From: Hyphodiscus hymeniophilus
Lineage: Eukaryota; Ascomycota; Leotiomycetes; Helotiales; Hyphodiscaceae
Direction: 5' to 3'
Length of the DNA stretch: 64,000 nt
NCBI GenBank assembly: GCA_016508695.1
Contig: VNKQ01000004.1
Coordinates: forward strand, 1,054,001 to 1,118,000
Below, piece by piece: positions 55,977-64,000 of this stretch. The translations under genes and the position numbers were made by a program. Under the pieces are notes generated by a model. The model had not been told where the DNA came from and searched no databases. It worked only from the letters and a program-made list of their open reading frames with translations. Position 1 is the first letter of the stretch; every line of letters begins with the position of its first letter.

Positions 55977-58975
55977 ATGGCCTCGGAAAGTCGCCGAGAC
56001 CGTCCGCTGAGAACCTGTCACCTTTGTAGAAGGCGCAAAACCCGTTGTGATAAAGTATGGAACCAAGATCTTCGTGTATAGAGCATATCTCACGGAAATT
56101 CAGATACGTCCGTCATGCTCTCAATGCCAGAAGGGCAAGCTTATTGTAATGCCATAAGAGCGCAGACTACCAGCCTGACTTTTCTAATTGGTGTTTTAGT
56201 GCACCTATGAAGACGAGCAACCTCAGCGGGTAGAGTTCCAGTTTATAGGTACTTCTCATCTCAACAGAGAAACATATAGTTGGTCAGCGATTTAACGAAA
56301 CAATCGCAGCGGAGACGCCAGGAAGCTCGGGCTCAGTATCTGGTTCGTTTGCTACTTGTTCCACCCAAGGTACTTCAATGAATGCTGATGATCACATAGG
56401 GCAGTCTCAGTCCACGCTGGGGCGGCAAATTCGTGATGATGAAGCTACCACTCCTCCCGGGGGCCATCTGTCTCAACAACCAGGCAGACGTGTCCGTTAC
56501 GTCGAACAGACTCACTGGGCGTACGATCCAGATGATGTGAGCACCAATTCCTCTTCACCGTCTTCAGATCTGTGGATTGACGAGGCAACGCCAGCATGAG
56601 ACTGTCGATACACTTCTGGGAGACCAGACTCGATTCGAGATCTTAGACCCTCTCGATATCATGGAGAGGGAACCGCCACCAACAGCGCCTGGAACAGGGA
56701 CGCAAACCTCTGCGACTCTCAGTGAACAGGATTCTTCAGTTTCAGAGACTTCCATTGGCAATGAAACTGTAGGTTTGCGAACAACGATCCCATATCGATT
56801 GACTGGAGATCTAGCTTCCCCTCCTCCAGCGGTACGTGTACACTCTATTCCCAGCAGTCCATAACCCGTGAAAGATTTCGTCTCGTATTGAAGCCTTTAT
56901 CCTACAATTCTAGGCAGTACCAATCATGTCAAAAGAGGTTATAGAATATTGACTACTTACTTAGTTTCGGCCGAAGGAAATAACGACAAGTCGCTACCAG
57001 CGCCGTGCTTCAACGATTTTCATGAAGGACTTGCCACCTAAACCACTTTGCGATCGGCTGTTAGATCTTTTCATCATTGGCTACCATCCAGTCGCACCCG
57101 TCATCCATATCCCGACCTTTAGAGCTGAATACGAGAGGCTTTGGCTTTGGAAGGCAAGACCGGATGACCCTACTCAGACGCAGGGTACTTCCCACTTCAT
57201 CTGCCTTCTACTGGCCGTTCTATTTGCTGGCTCGGTTGTTTGTCCAAACTTCGACCTGCTTAGAGGTCTATTGCCCGAGCATGCTCAAACCCGTGAAAAG
57301 TTGGAGAAAATGCTGCATGAGCGAGCCTCCAGAGCGTTACGTCAAGCAAGTTTTCCTAGAACTGCGTCTGTAGAGACATTCACAGCATATGTTCTCACAC
57401 AGGTCATCTGGATGAGGTTTGAGGAGCCTCTTACAACATGTGCTTTCATAGGCCTGGCTTACAGGGTCGCTCAGATGTTAGGTCTTCACCGAGAACCATC
57501 GAGATTCGCTTCTATCGATCCAATAATGGCCGAGGTGAGGAGACGTATCTGGTGGTTCCTCCTTCATATTGATACTACTGTTGCCATCGCAGCGGGCTTG
57601 CCACCCATGATTGACCTCGCAACAAGCGATGTTCGGCCTGTGACAGAATTGAAAGAGGAGCTGATTGGAACTCCAGAAGGGCTGGAGTACGAAGCCCGAT
57701 TGCGTCAATCTAGCGGCAACATCGACCGAGCAGTGCCAAGCTCGCCGGAGTCCATGTGTTCGACTACCAGTATACTACATCGGGGCAAATATAACATGGC
57801 TGGCAGGTCCTTTCTGGCATAATGAATATTCAATCTAACTTCGCTAGCTGTTACGAAAGAATTGTTATCCCTCATCTATGGCTCAAAAGCTATAACAGCT
57901 CAAGATCTAATCAGGATGAGAGCAAAATTAAAAATCGTGGGAGATGAATTGAAGGCTCGAATCAATAGGATCCCTTCAACTCCTTGGCGCACGACCCTGA
58001 GCCTCCCTTTTCATCCAATAGTGGCTCAAGAAAATCAAGAATCGCATTTGAATAGCTGGGCAAAGCTCTACATGTCGCTACTGACCGACCGGACATGGAT
58101 AGTTGCTTGCCATCCTGCACTCAAAGCATCAATATTGGTAACATGGCGAGACATTGAACCAAAGTAAGTCTCCATAACAGCAATGCTCGTCTGCCTAACA
58201 ATTTGAAAAGATCTCTGGAGCACTGCCGTGACTACTTACGAAAGGCTGCGCAGCTGTCGTGCTTCGAAGAATTCCAATACTTCCACTGGAGCTGGCCTGG
58301 GCAAGTGCAACTGGAATTCGAAGGATCTAAACGTGAAGCTTACTGACGATATGGCAGGCACCACCAGCCACTCCTTGCGATCATGATCCTTCTCACCGAG
58401 CTTAGAAAGAATCCTCGATCAGCCGCGGCTCCGTCTTTCAGAGAGGTCATCGATATCGTCTTCGCCCTCTGCGGATCAGGAGGTGGTCTTGTCGCTATTG
58501 TCGGCAACGTTGTGCGTGAGCGTCCGTTAACCGAAGGCGGCACCGAGTCGTGGGAATTGCTCTGGAGGTTCAGACAACGCGCTTGGAGAGCAGCAGGACT
58601 CGATCCTCATGTGCTTTGGACGAGAGAACAAGCCCTTGAAAGTCTCTACGCCGCCTATGACCAAACCCAGCTGGGATATATGCCGGATCCACCCATGCCT
58701 GCTCCTGAGCTTTATCAGGGCTTAGAATTCGGCAGTGCTACGCCTGCGGGGACTTCTCAGATGCTAAGTATGGGGTTGATGGATCCTAATACACCTATGC
58801 CGAACGTCGATATGTCGTTTTGGGATCAAGTAAGCTCAGCAGAATTGTCTTCACAGTTTGCCCACCCCCTTTCAAGATAAAGTATTTACTGACCCCTTTA
58901 TTGATGGTTGATGAGAACGGCCCAATGGATCTAGATATGGGGAATTATGAGAACTTCGGTATAGATGATAATTAG
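55977..58975 (+). CDS. Zn2Cys6 fungal-specific transcription factor
   Basis: Nuclear binuclear-zinc-cluster regulator; target unknown. Proposed exons: 55977-56054, 56104-56145, 56200-56248, 56310-56536, 56595-56831, 56965-57802, 57848-58163, 58211-58300, 58358-58829 and 58877-58975, giving 815 aa. The zinc cluster at residues 14-41 is complete only after splicing: CHLCRRRKTRC plus CSQCQKGKLIC. A Ser/Pro-rich linker is followed by the middle homology region, with LCDRLLDLFIIGYHPVAPVI, HIPTFRAEYERLW, AYRVAQMLGLHREPS and EVRRRIWWFLLHIDTTVAIA. Two introns (57803-57847 and 58301-58357) need GC donors. The exon 6 end and the last acceptor are uncertain; alternatives end exon 6 at 57769 (GT donor) or start the last exon after 58915. 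The C-terminus is MDLDMGNYENFGIDDN. Confidence 0.8.
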
Positions 58976-59499
58976 TTTATGTTTGGGCACCCATTCGCAA
59001 TCTTATCACCAGAAGCCAATAATATGGTCGAGAGAGACATTAATAGTAATTCATTTTGGGAGACTTCCCTCACTTCTATTTGAATTTATTAGACTTCAAA
59101 AGCATGATAAATCATTGTCACCTGACTACACCACTGCGTTGGTTGTGATGTGCCGTGTCTCAACGAACAGCTCATAAGCTCTGAATGATTCAACACAGAA
59201 TCAAACGTCTGGACAGTTTCTTGAAATTAGGATGAACTTCAACGAGTCTCCTATAATTCCTGGATCATGCAAAATATACGTTGTTGGCAGGGCTATGCTG
59301 AAGTCAGAGTCAACGCCATTCCCCTCACCCATTAAAGGTATAACACACACAACGCGACACAAATGCCACCACTCCTTGCAAGCCATGAACGCCAGTACCT
59401 CAACCCCCCCACCTCTTCCCACCATTCAGTAGTATGCCCACCCAGCGCTCCTGATTCTCTAAAGGGCGAGGCCTCATCCCTCGATTATTATCGCCATTC
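58976..59499. other. Convergent intergenic Zn2Cys6/RING-TRAF
   Basis: About 520 bp between convergent stops, AT-rich in places. No supported coding sequence. Confidence 0.5.
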
Positions 59500-60945
59500 T
59501 CAAAGTTTTGTGACGAGGTCCCGGTTCATGGTATCGCTCAGTCTACGGGGAAAAGGCATATCATGACTCGACCCTCCGCCATCCGTTCCACCCCCCGACG
59601 AAGGCCCAGCACCGAATCGTCTCTGATTCTCCTGTCGGCGGAAGTTTAGCAGCCAGCGAACATGCATGCTAAGTACCTGCTGCGAACTCCTCATCTCGGC
59701 AAGCTCATTCTTGATTTGAATAGTTTCGTTGAAAAGCATCATGGTCTGCTTTGCTTCAAGTTCGGTCATACCAGCTGAGAGTCGATCTACCTTGGTCTCC
59801 TGAGCTTCCACCAATGAAAGAAGGTACTCATGACCTGAGTCGAGTGGGTCTGCATGTGACGAGTCCGCAAGGTTAGAGAGAGATTGGCTGGGGAGGTCTG
59901 CGTAATCGAGAGGTCGATCGGTGTCCCTCTGTCCACCGAAGCCACCCTCCAAGAATTTGATACGTCTTTCTTTAATATGGTCTTTCTCCGTCAAAGTACG
60001 GACTTCGGATCGAAGATTGTTGATTTCCTTCTTGAGTATTGTAGCCATTGGTCCAACAAATTTGAAGGCACATACGTCCGCATGCTCGGCAAGATCTTTC
60101 CTCCTTGACTCATAGTCACAACCATACTCAGCCCATTCGCATGAAGCTGGGACATATTGACACTTCTCGAGATGACCATCTTCTTTGCACCTTAAAATGA
60201 CATCTCCGCAATGACTGCAATCCTTGAGGCGTTCCTGACAGTCTCGCTCCCTATGATCAGCCATTTCAAGTTGCTGCATGATCATGTTGCAGTCGGGACA
60301 GGAGACATCGTAATGTAGACATCCTCTTCCGTAGAGCTTTCTTTTAACGGTATCTCTGCATGCCTGGCCAGGACATCTAACAAGTGCGTCCTTGCAATAT
60401 CTCTCCAAGTGATTTAGAATCATTGCCCGGGGAACAGGAGATGTACAGCAGGGGCATAGAACAAGAAGAGCATCCAACTGGTTGGTGACGATTTTGTGTG
60501 CTTTGTGGAGGTCGGTGTTGGTGAGTGAAAACCGATCGATGGGGCAAAGGTTGCTGTACTTGAAAGCTTCAGTGATGCAGTCTTTGCAGAATGTATGATC
60601 ACATGCTGTGTCAACGGGTTCAACCATTGGAACACGGCAAATCGGGCAGAGAAGATTCTCATCAACGGTATCAGCGTAGTTGAGACCTCTAAAGTCAACC
60701 GTGTGAGGTAAGTTTGGCTCTGGGAGTCGGTTGAGACTACCTCCTGGTTGCCGATCAACACCTAAGTGAAGATGCTGTTGACGGGGCGCACTGGGCGACA
60801 AACTGTACGCAGAAGTAGGGATGTTCGGAACAGCCTCGCCAAGATCTAGATCGAGATAATCTAGGTGACTTTGGGCGGCAGAGTCAACGCTGCTGCTTCT
60901 TCTCGGTGTGTTGGGAGGAGGCATGATGGCTGATGGCTCCTGCAA
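59500..60945 (-). CDS. RING and TRAF-type zinc-finger protein, probable E3 ubiquitin ligase
   Basis: Single exon, 481 aa. A disordered N-terminus precedes a RING finger at about residues 100-137: CPICRVPMVEPVDTACDH, then FCKDC and CPID. The eighth ligand is Asp (C3HC3D), as in LNX/TRAF-type RINGs. TRAF-type zinc fingers follow: LCPCCTSPVPRAMILNHLER, VRCPGQAC, SCPDCNMIMQQLEMADHRER, CSHCGDVI and CEWAEYGCDYESRRKDLAEH. A coiled coil starts near residue 300 (ILKKEINNLRSEVRTLTEKD), and a second helical segment follows in the C-terminal third. The architecture fits a membrane-independent E3 ligase, but no MATH domain is present, so substrate recognition is unknown. A second ATG at 60924 is possible. 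It is head-to-head with SYN8. Confidence 0.88.
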   Translation of the reverse strand: MQEPSAIMPPPNTPRRSSSVDSAAQSHLDYLDLDLGEAVPNIPTSAYSLSPSAPRQQHLHLGVDRQPGGSLNRLPEPNLPHTVDFRGLNYADTVDENLLCPICRVPMVEPVDTACDHTFCKDCITEAFKYSNLCPIDRFSLTNTDLHKAHKIVTNQLDALLVLCPCCTSPVPRAMILNHLERYCKDALVRCPGQACRDTVKRKLYGRGCLHYDVSCPDCNMIMQQLEMADHRERDCQERLKDCSHCGDVILRCKEDGHLEKCQYVPASCEWAEYGCDYESRRKDLAEHADVCAFKFVGPMATILKKEINNLRSEVRTLTEKDHIKERRIKFLEGGFGGQRDTDRPLDYADLPSQSLSNLADSSHADPLDSGHEYLLSLVEAQETKVDRLSAGMTELEAKQTMMLFNETIQIKNELAEMRSSQQVLSMHVRWLLNFRRQENQRRFGAGPSSGGGTDGGGSSHDMPFPRRLSDTMNRDLVTKL

Positions 60946-61444
60946 CGGTATGTCTGGTGTGGATGACGGAGAATGGTAGTTCGAAGCTGTTATGTCTCGA
61001 GCAGTTCACGTGAGACTCGGCGATATGGAAGTGAGGTTTCAATAGGATCCAGTGCTGAGGGACCTCAGCAATGGACTAGGATGATGTTGTGATATGACAG
61101 AGGACATCTGCGTCTCGTCTCAGAAGAGAAGCTAACAACATCAGCGATGATATCTATGATCGAATAGACAGACTGTCGAGATGTATTCCCGGTCCTTGTT
61201 GAAGTTCGGTTGTTGTCTTCGGGTCGGAGAACTAATGGCCGTTTGTGACCCGCTACATACACACCCCCTCGTTTTATCTCCAACTGACGCTGACTTGGAG
61301 CATTGTCTGTTCTGACAATTCAAGGCATCAGAACTTACTTGTCGTATTGTTTGATCGTCTTTCTCACTTACAACACTGTCTACTTGGACGAGAATTGAAA
61401 TCTGCTTTCCAGCTCTAACACCTGCCTACCGTTACTTGCCAACC
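60946..61444. other. Divergent promoter region RING-TRAF/SYN8
   Basis: About 500 bp between divergent starts. No supported gene or clear motif. Confidence 0.5.
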
Positions 61445-62340
61445 ATGGCGAATCCGAACCAGTACTTCCTCCTCGCGGATCACATCAAGCTGTCCCTACT
61501 GGAGCGGCAACGAGCAATAGCGTTGAACCTAGAACCTACGTCTCAAGATGGGCATATATCCCGGTCTCTGGAATCGCTGAGGGAGGGATTGGAAAGTGTT
61601 GAGGAGGAGAGAGTCCGGTTACAGGAAGCAGGGGAAACGTCGTAGGCAACGCCGATCGAACGCTCGCGGGAGTAAGCTGATGATTTCGTAGAGCAGCTCT
61701 TACATTATCGGAGACGGAGCACAGTCTTAGAATGCAATATAATGACCTAGCTGCTCAGTTCCACGGCCATCCAACAGATACCGCCTCCTCGACCATTTCC
61801 CACCCTAATAACCCATCTCTTGAGGACGATTTCGCACGAGCGTCAGACCGACCACGGGTCACGTCCTCGTCTTCATTTCTCAAGAAATCCTTGCGCACGA
61901 GTAATCCCGCAGTGGCGTCCCCTAAATCAGTAAGGTTCTCTGACTCTCCCTCCGTGCAAGAAGAGGAGGATGCGCGGAATGCTCTCTTTCCCTACCGAGA
62001 TGATCCAACTGCTGGGCAACCAGATCAATCGCACCTCGACAATCAGCAGATCCATGCCTACCACTCACAAGTGCTAGCTGAACAAGATGAGGCTCTGGAC
62101 AGACTGGGACAGTCTATTAGCAGGCAAAGGGAATTGAGTATACAGATTGGAGACGAGTTGGACGAGCATGTGGAGATGTTGGACGAGGTTGATAGGCGTG
62201 TGGATAGGCATCAGACAACACTGGACAAGGCGAAGAAGAATCTAGGGCATGTGGCTAGGAAAGCAAAGGATAATGTTCAAATGACCATCATCCTGGTTTT
62301 GATCATTATCCTGGTCTTGCTGATATTTATATTAAAGTAA
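61445..62340 (+). CDS. SYN8: Qc-SNARE, Syn8/syntaxin-8 type
   Basis: Endosomal or prevacuolar SNARE. Exons 61445-61641 and 61692-62340, with a 50-nt intron, give 281 aa. An N-terminal helical region (LKLSLLERQRAIALNL-like, with heptad-like Leu spacing) is followed by a polar Ser-rich linker. The SNARE motif at about residues 188-250 contains AEQDEALDRLGQSISRQREL, IQIGDELDEHVEMLDEVDRR and LDKAKKNLGHVARKAKD. A C-terminal membrane anchor of about 18 residues (MTIILVLIIILVLLIFIL) ends at LK. The layout matches syntaxin-8-type proteins. Residue 225 is His where animal syntaxin 8 has the central-layer Gln. The start at 61445 was chosen over an in-frame ATG at 61436 because the family begins MANPNQ-like. 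Confidence 0.87.
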
Positions 62341-62653
62341 GATATGAAGACAATTATTTGGGGAGCGGATGTGTAACATGATTGCATTTGGCTGCATCGG
62401 CGTTGGAGCGAACGAATGGATCATCAAAGGGGCTTTGCAGATTTTGGCTTTAATCCGGGACCATAGCAGTCACCGCATTCAATTACGCACACAATTTCAT
62501 TATCACATTGGTTGCATGCCAATACTGTTGTACAAGTGGTGATGAAGACTACTGCAATTCCCTATCCATCATAGGCCAGTATCTTGACTTGTGCCGTGCC
62601 TACAGATGAAACACAATCAGCAAAGGCCCAATACCCATAAGAGGGGACATTGC
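62341..62653. other. Convergent intergenic SYN8/small mitochondrial gene
   Basis: About 310 bp between convergent stops; nothing else seen. Confidence 0.5.
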
Positions 62654-63125
62654 CTACTGGTGCTTCTTCTCAGCGTGCTCGGTCGTCCTCTTTTGCAAAT
62701 TCTCGATGCTCTCTCCATCATGGTTCCGATCCGCTGCAACCTATCCCAATCGTCAGCAAGGAGGTTTCCTTCCAGCTTCCAGGTACCAGAAAGCACAGTC
62801 CGTTCGAGGCCGAAGGCGAGCAGGGGGTAAAGACATACAGATTCCTCACTGTTGCTCGCCAATTCCGGCTTCCAGTGACCCTTTCCTTCCTTCTGCTTCT
62901 TCAATTGATCCTGCTTGTGCTTTTCATTGTGCTCTGCTTGGTCTGGACTACCTATCAATCCGACGTCTCAGTCAGCCAAGGCATCTCCTCTCGACCGTAC
63001 GGCAGATGATCAGACGTACTGTGATCGCCCTCCTTCAGCGCTCTCACACTCGAAGTTTGGAAAGCTCTTGCAGCAACAACGGGCCGAGCGGCGACTAATC
63101 GGGAGGTGCGGAGTAGGAAAGACAT
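62654..63125 (-). CDS. Small conserved-looking protein, predicted mitochondrial
   Basis: Three-exon gene without a long open frame: 63125-63020, 62951-62839 and 62740-62654, giving 101 aa. The N-terminus MSFLLRTSRLVAARPVVAA, then RAFQTSSVRALKEGD, is Arg/Ser/Ala-rich with no acidic residue for about 30 positions, a strong mitochondrial presequence pattern including an RAFQTSS-type cleavage context. The mature part is short and highly charged: HKQDQLKKQKEGKGHWKPEL, then ASNSEESVAADR and ESIENLQKRTTEHAEKKHQ. It probably forms a helix. I recall similar short fungal proteins with the ELASNSE...ADR core but know no function. All junctions have GT-AG signals and consistent phase. Confidence 0.75.
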
Positions 63126-64000
63126 CTTGTTGGGGTCTAATCGTTTGTGGGATTAGGTTCCGTACTCAAAGATACTGGTATGGAATGGGCTTAGAGATAC
63201 TTACAAAGTCAAATCAATCGAATCGTAAGAGTTGAGTAGGTGTGAGGAAGAGTGATAAACCACTAGAAGTTGTTGAGCAGCTGCGTGTCAATCTGCGCAT
63301 GCAAAATTCACTAGTCTTGCTCCTGCTACGGTTGTTGTTCCCCTGGAACGCAATACCCTCGGCCCCAATCTTCCCTACGTCATCGAGTTGAGTTCACGGT
63401 CGTGCGGATGACTAATGGCATCGTGACTTGGGGGATTGGCAGTCATCAGCATTCAGAGGATCAGGATTGGTGAGAAGGAGGATCTAGGACGGCCTTGGGA
63501 GCAACAGGATTCGCGGGACGACATGTTGACTACTGGGTTGCAAGTGAGAGTTGACATTCTCGCATGACTTCCTCATAATAGTCACAAACCAGAGTGTTCC
63601 ATCCAAAGTATATCAGAAGCTTGTAACAATACAACAATGTTGTTATTCTAGAACGGAATCCTAATTGCAGTGCACAGGATTGCATCCCAATATGAACCTG
63701 TTAAGAAGACACCCTCTAGATCCAGAGCAGTCCTACAGTCAAAACCAAGCGCTTCATCAAGCCTTTCTATCTGATTTGAGTTGAAAATCCGGTTTTCCCA
63801 AGGGAAGGTGCTCCTATGGCTCTAGGGACTCACTCTATTGACAAAAGAATTGGAGCGGATGAAACATTCACATCACGTAGTTTTTGCCGTGAGGTAGATA
63901 ACGGAACAGGATTGTCGTCAATCACGAGAGTTAATATACCTTTCGACCGAACTCTTTTGGCAATGAAAAGGTATACTGAAACAACGCATATATTCATGGA
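63126..64000. other. Window end, no supported gene
   Basis: About 875 bp upstream of the small mitochondrial gene. No coding region, tRNA or repeat array was recognised. Confidence 0.45.

Noticed and set aside
1..64000. Secondary-metabolite cluster, CRISPR array or intact transposon
   Set aside because: No backbone synthase, no regularly spaced repeats, and no transposase, integrase or reverse-transcriptase motif in the frames inspected.

Overview
The window is nuclear DNA from a filamentous ascomycete fungus (Pezizomycotina). The evidence is short introns (mostly 45-60 nt) with GTRNGY donors and CTRAY-like branch points, a five-domain AROM protein, fungal-type proteins (Tco89, Yrb30, Icp55, Pan2, Syn8, Zn2Cys6 and C2H2 regulators), and close packing of genes on both strands. 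The class is not certain; a leotiomycete is a guess from overall protein flavour only. I rebuilt gene models by hand by joining exons at splice sites. In every spliced model the summed exon length divides by three.

Layout. 1-10 kb: UBC8-type ubiquitin-conjugating enzyme (-), ketopantoate hydroxymethyltransferase (+), ATG12 (-), ICP55-type mitochondrial aminopeptidase (-), DBF4-type activator of Cdc7 (+). 10-13.6 kb: gene-poor, with simple repeats. 13.6-23 kb: YANK/STK32-type kinase (+), MFSD5-type transporter (-), PAN2 deadenylase subunit (+). 23-35 kb: TCO89-type TORC1 subunit (-), ATP-dependent PEP carboxykinase (-), a decayed alpha/beta-hydrolase pseudogene (-), class III sirtuin (+), eRF3/SUP35 (-). 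35-46.5 kb: Yrb30-type RanGTP-binding protein (+), SPF30/SMNDC1-type splicing factor (-), CCDC130/CWC16-type splicing factor (+), pentafunctional AROM (+). 46.5-54 kb: C2H2 regulator (-) with a 4.3 kb repeat-containing upstream gap. 54-64 kb: NDUFAF2-type complex I assembly factor (+), Zn2Cys6 regulator (+), RING/TRAF-type zinc-finger protein (-), SYN8-type SNARE (+), and a small three-exon predicted mitochondrial protein (-) that has no long ORF.

Most genes are housekeeping: protein degradation and autophagy, mRNA decay, translation termination, splicing, cell-cycle control, core amino-acid and vitamin metabolism, gluconeogenesis, and mitochondrial upkeep. Several sit head-to-head on short shared promoters (ICP55/DBF4, MFSD5/PAN2, eRF3/YRB30, SPF30/CWC16, RING-TRAF/SYN8). 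There is no secondary-metabolite cluster, intact transposon, rRNA or recognisable tRNA.

The most unusual features are in gene structure rather than gene content. The UBC8 gene appears to need micro-exons of 8, 3 and 1 nt. Three GC-AG introns occur in two genes. An alpha/beta-hydrolase relic carries three identifiable lesions. The SYN8-type SNARE has His where the central-layer Gln is expected.
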